A DNA stretch of 64,000 nt, from positions 1,157,001 through 1,221,000 of the forward strand of contig NZ_CP047883.1 of NCBI RefSeq assembly GCF_013305725.1. Reading direction: 5' to 3'. The position numbers were made by a program, and so were the translations under genes. The stretch comes from Streptococcus mitis (GTDB lineage Bacteria; Bacillota; Bacilli; Lactobacillales; Streptococcaceae). Shown piece by piece: positions 11,322 through 22,345 of this stretch (position 1 is its first letter; each line of letters opens with the position of its first letter). Under the pieces are notes generated by a model. It was not told the DNA's origin. It ran no database searches and worked only from the letters and a program-made list of their open reading frames with translations.

Positions 11322-11338
11322 CCCTTTTTGCAATTTTT

Positions 11339-11356
11339 TTGAGATTATTTTCACAA
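11339..11356. promoter_or_regulatory. Candidate Rex site upstream of gapN
   Basis: The minus-strand 18-mer TTGTGAAAATAATCTCAA matches the Rex consensus TTGTGAA-N4-TTCACAA at 12 of 14 arm positions. It sits about 18 bases upstream of the -35 box. Rex senses NADH/NAD and its gene is in this window at 33.5 kb. Confidence 0.35.
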
Positions 11357-11416
11357 GCTTGGTTTTTCAAACTATTTGAAACTTGATTCTAATCTTCATT
11401 GAAAACTTATAAATGA

Positions 11417-11447
11417 TAAAAAGGATTAGACAATCTAACCCTTTTTA
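11417..11447 (-). terminator. Terminator of pulA
   Basis: On the minus strand AAAAAGGGTTAGA, a short loop and TCTAATCCTTTTT form a near-perfect stem ending in T residues, about 12 bases after the pulA stop codon. Confidence 0.75.
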
Positions 11448-11457
11448 GTTTATGCAT

Positions 11458-13743
11458 TTAAGAGAGTACTTTTAGCACTGCGACACTAGTATCATCAATG
11501 ACATTTTCTTGTTTCGAACGACTATTGGTCACAAGCATTTCTAGATTTCCTGCATTTTCAAAGTATAAGGAAGTTCCCTTGGCATTGAATACTACCAATA
11601 GATGTTCTGGCCCCCCGTGAATCTCGTAAACAATCCATCCGCTATTTTCTGCAGCTGTGTGAACAAAGACATGACGGTAAACTTCTTCGTATGTAGGATA
11701 AGAAAAGGCGCTAGTCTGTGTTTTCAGTCGAATAATTTGACGGACAAAGTCAATGCTTTCTTGTCTTTCATTGATTAAATCCCAGTTTATTTGGTTAACA
11801 CTGTCAGGAGCGTTGTAACTATTCATAGCACGTTCTCGGTCTGCCGAAGTGAGTTGTCCATGTTCACCCGTCGGAATTAATTTGGTTCGACCAAATTCTT
11901 GGCCAATTTCCATAAAGGACATTCCTTGCATGAGAAGGTTCATTGCTGTCGCTGTCTCAACCTTGCGCATAATCTGGTCTGAACTTTGATCAGGATGAAG
12001 AGTCGCCAACAAATCATGAAGATTGTAATTGTCATGGGCTTCAACATAGTTGAGAACCTGGTTTGGACTGAGATAAGAACCCAATTCTCGGCTACCAAGA
12101 ATGGCCTTGGCAATGATTGGTTCAGTGGCTGCACCACTTACAAATCCTGACTTGATTGCACCATAAACTTCTCCTCCTTTGACCGCATCACGCTGATTAT
12201 CATTGAAGAATCCGATATTTGGCATTTGGTAGGCATTATCCTTCTTGGCCTTATCATAAGTTGCAAGACCTGTTCCCATATCCCAGCCTTCTCCATAAGT
12301 GATAATACGGGGATCAACCTCATCTAGCGCCCAACGAATCGCTTGCATGGTTTTGACATCATGAATACCCATCAAGTCAAAACGGAAGCCGTCAATATTG
12401 TATTCCTGTACCCAGTATAGAAGAGAATCAATCATGTACTTGCGGAACATTTCGTGTTCACTGGCTGTTTCATTTCCAACACCTGTTCCATTCTGGAAGG
12501 TACCGTCTGGATTCATACGATAGTAGTAATCAGGGACAGTTGTTTGGAAAGGTGCATCAACCGTTGAAAAGGTGTGATTATAAACCACGTCCATAATGAC
12601 ACCAATCCCCGCATCGTGATAGGCTTGAACCATGGTCTTCAAATCACGAATGACCTGCCCTGGATCATCTGGATTACTAGAAAAACTTGGTTCTGGTGCA
12701 TTGTAGTTTTGAGGGTCATAACCCCAGTTATAGGTTACATTTCCATCCTCATCGTATTCCTTATGGCGATCAAAGATAGGCTGGAGTTGAACATAGTTGC
12801 AGCCAAGTTCTTTGATATAGTCAAAGGCGGTTGCTTGTCCGAATTGGTTTACAGTTCCAGTCTGGGCAGCACCAAGGAAGGTTCCACGGAGATGCTCTGC
12901 AACTCCAGAGGTCGGAGATTTGGTTAAATCTCGGATATGCATTTCACAGATAACTGCTTTACATGGATTTTCCAAACGCCAAGGCGCTTCTGTTCCATGT
13001 TTGACCACAAATCCTTCTACTTGTCTGTCTTGATGAGAAAGAATTACGGAACGTTTGCCGTCAGGACTTGTGGCAATCGTGTAAGGATCTCTCGTCACAG
13101 TCTGGTGGTGAGGAAAGTCAATCTGATACTGATAAGCCTTGCCAGCAAGATTTTCATCTAAGTCTAGACTCCAAACACCAATGGTATTGTACTTATGACT
13201 GTATGAATAGCTATTACCACGCTCTAGATTAAAGGTTTTCCAAATCGGAGCGTCGTTGCTGGTATTTTCGTAGACAACCACCTGTACAGCAGTAGCCGTA
13301 GGAGCCCAAAGTTTAAAGCTAGTCTGATAATCTGAAAGACTGTAACCTAGTTCTCCTTGGTAGCCCCAGTGGTGATCAAAACTAGCGCTATGTATTGCTC
13401 TATCAAAAGCAAATGGATTTTGATCTTTGTAGTAAGGACTAGCAATGGCTGGGTTTTCAGAATAATAAACAGTCTCGTCGCCCTCTAAAATCCAAACTTC
13501 TGTCAGAAGCGGATAGTAGTTATAACGCACGGAATATTCCTTAACTGTCCCATCAATCTCGACAGAAAACTTCAGGTTTTCTAACTTTTCTTGACTTGTA
13601 ACTGTGAAGGAGAACTTTGCTCCAAAAAAGTTATTTTCATAATACAATTTTTCAACATTGTCCGCCTGTTTTCTACTAAATGAACAGGCTGCATAATCCC
13701 CGTTTTTTCGATGAAAATGGATGACTACAGGGTAATTAAACAT
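11458..13743 (-). CDS. pulA: Type I pullulanase (GH13)
   Basis: This 761-residue enzyme hydrolyses alpha-1,6 branch points of pullulan, glycogen or starch fragments. It carries the pullulanase signature YNWGYDP and the GH13 regions DVVYNHTF, GFRFDLMG, YGEGWDMG and EAHDNYNL in order, preceded by N-terminal beta domains. There is no signal peptide, LPXTG motif or carbohydrate-binding repeat, so it is the intracellular enzyme rather than the surface SpuA type. Its ATG follows AGGAAAAG. It would act with GlgB-made branches or imported maltodextrins. The 153 bases between it and ligA contain no clear promoter. Confidence 0.95.
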   Translation of the reverse strand: MFNYPVVIHFHRKNGDYAACSFSRKQADNVEKLYYENNFFGAKFSFTVTSQEKLENLKFSVEIDGTVKEYSVRYNYYPLLTEVWILEGDETVYYSENPAIASPYYKDQNPFAFDRAIHSASFDHHWGYQGELGYSLSDYQTSFKLWAPTATAVQVVVYENTSNDAPIWKTFNLERGNSYSYSHKYNTIGVWSLDLDENLAGKAYQYQIDFPHHQTVTRDPYTIATSPDGKRSVILSHQDRQVEGFVVKHGTEAPWRLENPCKAVICEMHIRDLTKSPTSGVAEHLRGTFLGAAQTGTVNQFGQATAFDYIKELGCNYVQLQPIFDRHKEYDEDGNVTYNWGYDPQNYNAPEPSFSSNPDDPGQVIRDLKTMVQAYHDAGIGVIMDVVYNHTFSTVDAPFQTTVPDYYYRMNPDGTFQNGTGVGNETASEHEMFRKYMIDSLLYWVQEYNIDGFRFDLMGIHDVKTMQAIRWALDEVDPRIITYGEGWDMGTGLATYDKAKKDNAYQMPNIGFFNDNQRDAVKGGEVYGAIKSGFVSGAATEPIIAKAILGSRELGSYLSPNQVLNYVEAHDNYNLHDLLATLHPDQSSDQIMRKVETATAMNLLMQGMSFMEIGQEFGRTKLIPTGEHGQLTSADRERAMNSYNAPDSVNQINWDLINERQESIDFVRQIIRLKTQTSAFSYPTYEEVYRHVFVHTAAENSGWIVYEIHGGPEHLLVVFNAKGTSLYFENAGNLEMLVTNSRSKQENVIDDTSVAVLKVLS

Positions 13744-13896
13744 TTCTTTTCCTAATTTCTAATTTTAATTTAATTTTTTATGTGGTGCTGATAGATTCAG
13801 CGATTTAATTTCTTACTCAAGATAGACTCAATCCATGTCAAAACACTTTAGGAAAGACAGTTTCAGACTATCTAACACCTAGCCTTCTACTATTCT

Positions 13897-15870
<1,974 letters not shown>

Positions 15871-15878
15871 TAAATTAA

Positions 15879-15902
15879 GCCCTTCTCACAAACGAGAAGG
15901 GC
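15879..15902 (-). terminator. Hairpin after the MFS gene, likely terminator
   Basis: A perfect 9-bp GC-rich stem (GCCCTTCTC with GAGAAGGGC, 6-base loop) is followed on the minus strand by TTAATTT. It ends about 9 bases before the extended -10 of ligA. Confidence 0.6.
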
Positions 15903-15946
15903 GAAAAAACACTTAGATTGAAATTATTTTTGAAGTCCAAGCAAAC

Positions 15947-17125
15947 TTATGTCTTTTTTTCAAAATGAGTTCGAACATATCCGAGAGCTAAGAAAGATAA
16001 GGCTACAACTCCAAGTCCAATAATCAAGAAAGAATAAAGATGGACACTTGGAAGCAAGGTCATCAAACCTTTCGCAAGCGGCATAAAGAGAATTGCCAGT
16101 GTAAAAATGGTACTCAATACCCTACCCAAATATTCTCCATCAATCTTGGTCTGTACCTGTGTAAAGAAGTGAATATTAAAAATCGTCATAAAGAGTTCAC
16201 AAATCAGGTTTCCAGAAAAGGTTAAAATATTGGGCAGTGGCAAACCCATCATGAAAACTCCTACTCCTGTTAAAATCAATAAGAACAAAAGTGTATTCAT
16301 ACTTGATTTAAATTTATTTGCTATCAGTGCTCCTATAATTGAGCCAATCGCACCCATGGTTAAGATAGTCGCATAAGCTCCTTCTACTCCATATAGTTTA
16401 TTTGAAAAAGGAAGCAAAAACTCAAAAGCCGCAAAAAAGAAATTAACGCTGGAAGCCACTAACAGGAGAAAGAAAATATCTTTTTGATGCCAGATATAGT
16501 GCAAGCCATCTTTGATATCCGCAAAAATATCTTTCCCAGTAAAAGGTTTCTTATCTTGAACCATTGGTTCTTCTTTTGGAAGTAAGGCCACTAGAACAAA
16601 TGCTATAAAAAAAGTCAAAGCATCTAGTAAGAGCGTCAGATGGAGACTTGCAAATTGTAAGACCAGAAAAGAAAGTACAGGAGAACTCACACTGACAACC
16701 TGCAAGACCAACTCCAAACGAGAATTGTAGAGGACCAGCTCATCCTTCTCTACCAATTCTGTGATAATGGCCTTATTTGCAGGTCTAGAAAAGGCAAAAG
16801 CAATAGCCTGCACAATATTAGCAACAATCAAAGCCCCAATCATCCAGTTGTCATTCCTTATAAAAGAAATAGCTAGACAAAGAATACCACAAACAAGGTC
16901 CGTCGTCATTAAAATCTTACGACGAGAAAAACGGTCTGAAATGACTCCGCCAAAGGGGTTGACGAGAATAGATGTGACGAGTTCAGAAATCTGATACATT
17001 CCTAAAACTGTCTGTCCGATAGTCCCCATGGAAGCCAACCAGACACTATTTCCATAATCATAGAGCATATTCCCTATCTTGTTAACAGCTCCACGGCTAA
17101 TCAACTGTACTGCATAGCGATTCAT
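15947..17125 (-). CDS. MFS transporter
   Basis: A 392-residue major facilitator protein with about 12 hydrophobic segments and the loop 2-3 motif GGVISDRFSRRK (about residues 59-70), as in drug and macrolide-type efflux proteins (MFS_3/Mef-like). The substrate cannot be read from the sequence. It has its own extended -10 promoter (TGA-TACAAT) and ribosome-binding site (GAGAGGAG), and lies just downstream of an Rgg-family regulator on the same strand, so the regulator may control it. Confidence 0.85.
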   Translation of the reverse strand: MNRYAVQLISRGAVNKIGNMLYDYGNSVWLASMGTIGQTVLGMYQISELVTSILVNPFGGVISDRFSRRKILMTTDLVCGILCLAISFIRNDNWMIGALIVANIVQAIAFAFSRPANKAIITELVEKDELVLYNSRLELVLQVVSVSSPVLSFLVLQFASLHLTLLLDALTFFIAFVLVALLPKEEPMVQDKKPFTGKDIFADIKDGLHYIWHQKDIFFLLLVASSVNFFFAAFEFLLPFSNKLYGVEGAYATILTMGAIGSIIGALIANKFKSSMNTLLFLLILTGVGVFMMGLPLPNILTFSGNLICELFMTIFNIHFFTQVQTKIDGEYLGRVLSTIFTLAILFMPLAKGLMTLLPSVHLYSFLIIGLGVVALSFLALGYVRTHFEKKT

Positions 17126-17204
17126 ATAAAAACTCCTCTCAAATTTTGAAACTATTGTATCAAAACCGAAAGGAGCTTTTTCATTTTTCCCTTATTTGGG
17201 AAAA

Positions 17205-18068
17205 TTAATCTTTGACAAATTTTTCGTAGTGTTCCTGATAGTAGGCTACTTGCTCTGGAAGACCTAGCACGTCAAAAATATGCATGGCCTCTTGCATCTG
17301 CTTACAGCCTTCTGTACACTGTCCTTTTTGGTATAAGGCAAAGCCTTTTAGGTAATGGAAAATATTACGCTCATAAAGCTTAATACCTTTACCAATAATC
17401 TTCTCTGTATAAGTCTCAAAATAGCTTGCATTGTCAAAAGAAAGATGCTCTAAACAATGCTGGTAACAATTGAGGGCCAAAATCAACACTAATCTCTTAT
17501 GGCGACCAATCTCTTGGTAAAATTCCTCCCTCTCCATAACTTCTCTACCAATCCGAGTGACATAGTCCACATCGTAGAAACTATAGAGGTTACCGAAAAG
17601 AATCAACTCATACATGGTCCATTCTTCTGTTTTGAAGAGATAATCTGCTACCTTATCCAAATCATCTTGCTTCATATGATAACTCGAATCTCTTTGACAA
17701 ATCAGACCTTGCAACAAAATCCAGTTCAGCTCAAAATAAAGGGGATTCGTCGAACTCTTAGCCTTTTCAAGTTGTTCTCTTTGAAGCTTTTGAAAACCTG
17801 CAATATCATTTGAGTAGTAAAGCGGAATAATTTGTCCCATCATGGCAACATGTTCATGATTGTGAAAATTTCTTGCCTTGTCCATGAAATTTTCGATTGT
17901 TACATGAATGTTATCCAAAATCTCAAAGAAACGCGAGACTGCTAGGTCAGACTCCCCAAGCTCAAAGCGAGATAACTGAGAGGTTGAACAGGACTCCCCT
18001 GCCGCCTCCTTTAAAGAATAATTTCCACTTGTACGAAATTCACGAAATACTTTTCCAAGATGTTCCAT
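17205..18068 (-). CDS. Rgg/MutR-family transcriptional regulator
   Basis: A 287-residue protein with an N-terminal XRE-type helix-turn-helix (about residues 5-60) and a C-terminal alpha-helical TPR-like repeat domain, the layout of Rgg regulators that bind short peptides. I place the start at the ATG at 18068 because AGGTG lies upstream and the family starts this way; an in-frame extension of ten codons reaches 18098 but would overlap the ABC-F gene. No short hydrophobic peptide gene is visible beside it. It is probably co-transcribed with the ABC-F gene (2-base gap), and the MFS gene follows. Confidence 0.85.
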   Translation of the reverse strand: MEHLGKVFREFRTSGNYSLKEAAGESCSTSQLSRFELGESDLAVSRFFEILDNIHVTIENFMDKARNFHNHEHVAMMGQIIPLYYSNDIAGFQKLQREQLEKAKSSTNPLYFELNWILLQGLICQRDSSYHMKQDDLDKVADYLFKTEEWTMYELILFGNLYSFYDVDYVTRIGREVMEREEFYQEIGRHKRLVLILALNCYQHCLEHLSFDNASYFETYTEKIIGKGIKLYERNIFHYLKGFALYQKGQCTEGCKQMQEAMHIFDVLGLPEQVAYYQEHYEKFVKD

Positions 18069-18070
18069 CT

Positions 18071-19972
18071 TTACACCTGCTCTGATAATTCTTCCCACTC
18101 AAGCATGGCTTCTTCCTGACGATGGCTGATTTTGTCCAACTCAGCCTGCAATTCCATGAGTTTGCTGGCATCGTTTGTTTCCAACATTTGTTCAGAAATG
18201 TCTTGGCTTTGACTTTCTAACTCTTCAATTTCAGCTTCTAGACTTTCGATTTGTCGCATAAGTTTACGAACTTCTTTTTGACTTTCTTTCTGAGCTTGAT
18301 AGTCATTAACTGAGCTTGCTTCTTTTACTTGATTGCTGGTTAAAGCTTCCTCTGTAAGACTGACTTCCATTTCAGCCTTTTTATCAACATAATAGTCGTA
18401 ATCTCCAAGGTAGAGAGTCGAACCATTCTCAGACAATTCTAGAACATGAGTTGCTACACGATTGATAAAGTAACGGTCGTGGCTGACAAAAAGCAAGGTT
18501 CCATCAAAGTCAATCAAGGCATTTTCTAGCACTTCCTTGCTATCAATATCCAAGTGGTTGGTTGGCTCATCCAGAATCAAAAAGTTGTTGTTTTCCATAG
18601 ACAATTTAGCCAAAAGCAAACGAGCTTTCTCGCCACCAGACAGCATGCCGACCGATTTTTTAACATCATCTCCCGAGAAAAGGAAGGCACCTAGACGGTT
18701 ACGAATTTCAACTTCTGGTGTCAGTTTAAAATCATTCCAAAGTTCATCCAGTACAGTATTACTTGGTGTCAGCTTGCTTTGAGTTTGGTCATAGTATCCA
18801 ACCTCAACATTAGCGCCAAATCGCTTTTCCCCCTTGATAAAAGGAATCTGGTCCACTATAGACTTAATAAAGGTTGATTTGCCAATACCATTGGGACCAA
18901 CTATAGCAACAGCATTCATCTTACGAAGGTCTAAGTTGATAGGCTCTGACAGGACTTCCCCATCATAGCCAACAGCTGCATTTTCAACAGTCAGGACAAC
19001 ATTACCCGACGTTTTTTCAGACTGGAAGGTCATGTTAGCAGATTTCTTACCAGTTTCAGGCTTGTCTAAACGCTCCATTTTTTCCAGCTGTTTGCGGCGA
19101 GATTGGGCACGCTTGGTCGTTGAAGCTCGGACTAAATTGCGATTGACAAAGTCTTCCAGAGCTGCGATTTCCTTCTGTTGCTTTTCATAGTTTTTTGCCT
19201 CAGTAGCTAGCTTTTGCTCCTTCAACTCTACAAAACGAGAGTAATTGCCCACATAGCGGTCCAAAGAATGCTTGGTCAAATCCAGCGTAATTGTCGCAAC
19301 CTTGTCCAAGAAATAACGGTCATGGCTGACAATAATAAGGGCACCGCTATAATTTACCAAGTAATTCTCTAGCCAGGCAATAGTTTCAATATCCAAGTGG
19401 TTGGTTGGCTCGTCCAATACCAAGAGATTTGGCTTTTCAAGGAGCATTTTAGCCAGTGCCAGACGAGTATTTTGACCACCAGAAAGCTCAGCAATTTTCA
19501 TCTGCCACATAGATTCGTCAAACTTGAATCCATTTAAAATCGCTCGTATATCAGCTTCATAGGTAAAGCCATCTGCCTGACGAAAATTTTCAGATAAGCG
19601 GTCGTAATCTGACATCAGCTTATTCAAGTCCTCACCAAACTTTTCACCCATCTCCAACTCCATCTGGCGAAGTTGCTTCTCAGTCCGACGTAAATCATCA
19701 AAGACATGAAGCATCTCATCGTAGATGGTATTTTCAGACTCAAAACGGCTATCTTGGGCTAGGTAAGACAGAGAAATATCTTTTTTCTTATTGATTTCTC
19801 CACTAGTTGGCTCCTCTTCTCCAACCAAAATCTTCAAAAGAGTAGACTTACCTGCACCATTTTTCCCAACAAGAGCAATTCGATCTCGTTCATCAACTTG
19901 CAGGGTGATATTATCAAAAAGAACCTCTCCTGCAAAAGAACGTTCAATTTTATTAGCTTGTAAAATAATCAT
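18071..19972 (-). CDS. ABC-F family ATPase (ribosome-associated type)
   Basis: Two ABC domains in one chain without membrane segments (633 residues): Walker A GKNGAGKST and GPNGIGKST, signatures LSGGQNTR and LSGGEKAR, Walker B segments followed by EPTNHLD. A coiled-coil linker separates them and a C-terminal coiled coil (about 555-633) follows, as in YdiF-like ABC-F proteins. These act on the ribosome in translation or antibiotic protection; the exact role is unknown. The start is the ATG at 19972, where homology begins (MIILQANKIERSF). A longer in-frame reading to 20035 runs through the promoter and is rejected. The mRNA looks leaderless. Confidence 0.92.
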   Translation of the reverse strand: MIILQANKIERSFAGEVLFDNITLQVDERDRIALVGKNGAGKSTLLKILVGEEEPTSGEINKKKDISLSYLAQDSRFESENTIYDEMLHVFDDLRRTEKQLRQMELEMGEKFGEDLNKLMSDYDRLSENFRQADGFTYEADIRAILNGFKFDESMWQMKIAELSGGQNTRLALAKMLLEKPNLLVLDEPTNHLDIETIAWLENYLVNYSGALIIVSHDRYFLDKVATITLDLTKHSLDRYVGNYSRFVELKEQKLATEAKNYEKQQKEIAALEDFVNRNLVRASTTKRAQSRRKQLEKMERLDKPETGKKSANMTFQSEKTSGNVVLTVENAAVGYDGEVLSEPINLDLRKMNAVAIVGPNGIGKSTFIKSIVDQIPFIKGEKRFGANVEVGYYDQTQSKLTPSNTVLDELWNDFKLTPEVEIRNRLGAFLFSGDDVKKSVGMLSGGEKARLLLAKLSMENNNFLILDEPTNHLDIDSKEVLENALIDFDGTLLFVSHDRYFINRVATHVLELSENGSTLYLGDYDYYVDKKAEMEVSLTEEALTSNQVKEASSVNDYQAQKESQKEVRKLMRQIESLEAEIEELESQSQDISEQMLETNDASKLMELQAELDKISHRQEEAMLEWEELSEQV

Positions 19973-19978
19973 ACAAAC

Positions 19979-20007
19979 AGTATAGCATGTTTCCCTAAGG
20001 CATTCAA
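19979..20007 (-). promoter_or_regulatory. Promoter of the ABC-F gene predicting a leaderless mRNA
   Basis: On the minus strand TTGAAT (20007-20002), a 17-base spacer ending in TGC, then TATACT (19984-19979) and only GTTTGT before the ATG. This is the best promoter of the five leaderless candidates. Confidence 0.75.
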
Positions 20008-20033
20008 GACTTGATAAACCAGCATATGACACC

Positions 20034-20048
20034 ACTTTTCTGAAAATT
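20034..20048. promoter_or_regulatory. Near-perfect CodY box between the ABC-F gene and pgm
   Basis: ACTTTTCTGAAAATT matches the CodY consensus at 14 of 15 positions. It ends 10 bases before the pgm -35 box and about 27 bases upstream of the ABC-F -35 box. Confidence 0.5.
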
Positions 20049-20058
20049 ATGCTACCGT

Positions 20059-20087
20059 TTTACTAAAACGCTAAAAAGTGCTATAAT
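20059..20087 (+). promoter_or_regulatory. Sigma-A promoter of pgm
   Basis: TTTACT (20059-20064), 17-base spacer ending in TGC, then TATAAT (20082-20087). Confidence 0.75.
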
Positions 20088-20125
20088 GTGAACGGTTAAA
20101 ACAATTTACAAAAAGGAGAATTTCA

Positions 20126-21844
20126 ATGTCTTACCAAGAAAATTACCAGAAATGGGTTGATTTTGCGGAGCTTCCTGACTACCTTCGTCAAGATTTGGAA
20201 AATATGGACGAAAAAACTAAGGAAGATGCCTTCTATACAAATCTTGAATTTGGTACTGCAGGTATGCGTGGCCTGATTGGTGCTGGTACAAACCGCATCA
20301 ACATCTACGTTGTTCGCCAAGCTACTGAAGGATTGGCTCGTTTGATTGAGTCAAAAGGTGGAAACGAAAAAGAACGAGGTGTAGCAATTGCCTACGATAG
20401 TCGTCACTTCTCACCTGAGTTTGCCTTTGAATCTGCGGCAGTTCTTGCTAAACACGGCATCAAATCTTACGTATTTGAAAGCCTTCGTCCAACTCCAGAA
20501 TTATCATTTGCAGTTCGTCACCTCAACTGTTTCGCAGGTATCATGGTCACAGCCAGCCACAACCCTGCACCATTTAACGGATACAAGGTTTACGGTGAAG
20601 ACGGTGGACAAATGCCTCCACACGATGCAGACGCTTTGACTACTTATATCCGTGCAATCGAAAATCCATTTGCAGTTGAAGTTGCTGATGTGGAAGCTGA
20701 AAAAGCTTCTGGCTTAATTGAAGTTATCGGCGAAGCTGTTGATGTAGAATACCTTAAAGAGGTTAAGGACGTAAACATCAACCCAGCCTTGATTGAAGAA
20801 TTCGGTAAAGACATGAAAATTGTCTACACACCACTTCATGGTACTGGTGAAATGTTGGCTCGTCGTGCTCTTGCCCAAGCAGGATTTGACTCTGTTCAAG
20901 TCGTTGAAGCGCAAGCAACTGCTGACCCTGACTTTTCAACTGTAAAATCTCCAAACCCAGAAAGCCAAGCAGCTTTTGCTCTTGCTGAAGAACTTGGTCG
21001 TCAAGTTGGTGCAGATGTTCTTGTGGCAACTGACCCTGATGCTGACCGTGTTGGTGTTGAAGTTCTTCAAAAAGATGGTAGCTACCTCAACCTTTCAGGT
21101 AACCAAATCGGTGCTATCATGGCTAAATACATCTTGGAAGCCCACAAAAATGCTGGAACTCTGCCTGAAAATGCAGCACTCTGCAAATCTATCGTATCAA
21201 CTGACTTGGTAACGAAGATTGCTGAAAGCTACGGCGCAACTATGTTCAACGTCTTGACTGGTTTCAAATTCATCGCTGAAAAAATCCAAGAATTCGAAGA
21301 AAAACACAATCACACTTACATGATGGGATTTGAAGAAAGCTTCGGTTACTTGATTAAACCATTCGTACGTGATAAAGACGCTATCCAAGCTGTTCTAGTC
21401 GTTGCTGAACTTGCTGCCTACTATCGTTCACGTGGTTTGACACTTGCTGACGGTATCGAAGAAATCTACAAAGAGTACGGCTACTACGCAGAAAAAACTA
21501 TCTCTGTTACCCTTTCTGGTGTCGATGGTGCTGAACAAATCAAAGCGATCATGGCTAAATTCCGCAACAATGCTCCAAAAGAATGGAACGCAACAGCTAT
21601 CACTGTCGTAGAAGACTTCAAAGCTCAAACTGCTACTGCTGCTGACGGTACCGTTACAAACTTAACAACTCCTCCAAGTGATGTTTTGAAATACACACTT
21701 GCTGACGGTTCATGGATTGCTGTTCGCCCTTCAGGTACAGAACCAAAAATCAAGTTCTACATTGCAGTTGTAGGTGAAACCAACGAAGAATCACAAGCTA
21801 AAATCGCTAACATCGAAGCAGAAATCAATGCTTTTGTAAAATAA
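20126..21844 (+). CDS. pgm: Phosphoglucomutase / phosphomannomutase
   Basis: A 572-residue alpha-D-phosphohexomutase that interconverts glucose-6-phosphate and glucose-1-phosphate. It has the phosphoserine loop TASHNPAPFNGYK near residue 142, the metal-binding loop DPDADR near 300, the sugar-binding GFEESFGYL loop near 398 and the phosphate-binding RPSGTEPKIKFY loop near 533. Its product feeds GlgC and also UDP-glucose and capsule or teichoic acid synthesis. It is monocistronic, with AAGGAG before the start and a strong terminator. Codon bias is high. Confidence 0.96.
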   Translation: MSYQENYQKWVDFAELPDYLRQDLENMDEKTKEDAFYTNLEFGTAGMRGLIGAGTNRINIYVVRQATEGLARLIESKGGNEKERGVAIAYDSRHFSPEFAFESAAVLAKHGIKSYVFESLRPTPELSFAVRHLNCFAGIMVTASHNPAPFNGYKVYGEDGGQMPPHDADALTTYIRAIENPFAVEVADVEAEKASGLIEVIGEAVDVEYLKEVKDVNINPALIEEFGKDMKIVYTPLHGTGEMLARRALAQAGFDSVQVVEAQATADPDFSTVKSPNPESQAAFALAEELGRQVGADVLVATDPDADRVGVEVLQKDGSYLNLSGNQIGAIMAKYILEAHKNAGTLPENAALCKSIVSTDLVTKIAESYGATMFNVLTGFKFIAEKIQEFEEKHNHTYMMGFEESFGYLIKPFVRDKDAIQAVLVVAELAAYYRSRGLTLADGIEEIYKEYGYYAEKTISVTLSGVDGAEQIKAIMAKFRNNAPKEWNATAITVVEDFKAQTATAADGTVTNLTTPPSDVLKYTLADGSWIAVRPSGTEPKIKFYIAVVGETNEESQAKIANIEAEINAFVK

Positions 21845-21852
21845 AGCCCTAT

Positions 21853-21885
21853 AAAAGATGAGACCAACCAATCTCATCTTTTTTT
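21853..21885 (+). terminator. Terminator of pgm
   Basis: AAAAGATGAGA and TCTCATCTTTT form an 11-bp stem with an 8-base loop, followed by further T residues. Confidence 0.85.
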
Positions 21886-21955
21886 CGTATCAAATCTAAG
21901 CAATTTTAGAAACTTTATGGCATACTAGACTTATCAATGAAAGCGAGGTAATCTC

Positions 21956-22303
21956 ATGGAACAATTTTTAGATAATATCAAAGACCTTGAAGTCACTACA
22001 GTTGCGCGTGCGCAAGAAGCTCTTGATAAAAAAGAAACTGCAACCTTCTTTATCGGTCGCAAAACTTGCCCTTACTGCCGTAAATTTGCAGGTACATTGG
22101 CAGGTGTCGTAGCTGAAACCAAAGCTCACATCTACTTCATCAACAGTGAAGAACCAAGCCAACTCAATGAGTTGCAAGAATTCCGCTCACGCTACGGAAT
22201 TCCAACTGTACCAGGCTTCGTTCACATTGCAGATGGACAAATCAATGTCCGTTGCGACTCTTCAATGTCAGCGCAAGAAATCAAAGAATTTGCAGGATTG
22301 TAA
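21956..22303 (+). CDS. bta: Thioredoxin-like protein (bacteriocin transport accessory type)
   Basis: A 115-residue thioredoxin-fold protein with a CPYC redox motif at about residues 39-42 and a cis-proline segment (GIPTVPGF). It resembles the streptococcal Bta protein, which was named for bacteriocin transport; no bacteriocin genes are nearby. There is no signal peptide, so it is probably cytoplasmic. The ribosome-binding site is GCGAGGT. It converges on vicX, and both share one terminator. Confidence 0.85.
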   Translation: MEQFLDNIKDLEVTTVARAQEALDKKETATFFIGRKTCPYCRKFAGTLAGVVAETKAHIYFINSEEPSQLNELQEFRSRYGIPTVPGFVHIADGQINVRCDSSMSAQEIKEFAGL

Positions 22304-22305
22304 AA

Positions 22306-22345
22306 GATATAAAAAAGAAGGCACATTCGCCTTCTTTTTTATATC
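22306..22345. terminator. Bidirectional terminator between bta and vicX
   Basis: A perfect 17-bp stem (GATATAAAAAAGAAGGC and its complement) with a 6-base loop. The A/T half gives a T run in both directions. The vicX stop codon (22341-22339) lies inside the 3' arm. Confidence 0.85.

Noticed and set aside
18069..18098. Longer start of the Rgg gene
   Set aside because: It would overlap the ABC-F end, and the downstream ATG has the better ribosome-binding site and family match.
19973..20035. N-terminal extension of the ABC-F gene
   Set aside because: These 21 codons include the -10 and part of the -35 boxes and have no family similarity.
20059..20080. cre-like AAAACGCT in the pgm promoter
   Set aside because: Both outer consensus positions (G and C) are missing, leaving a weak match.
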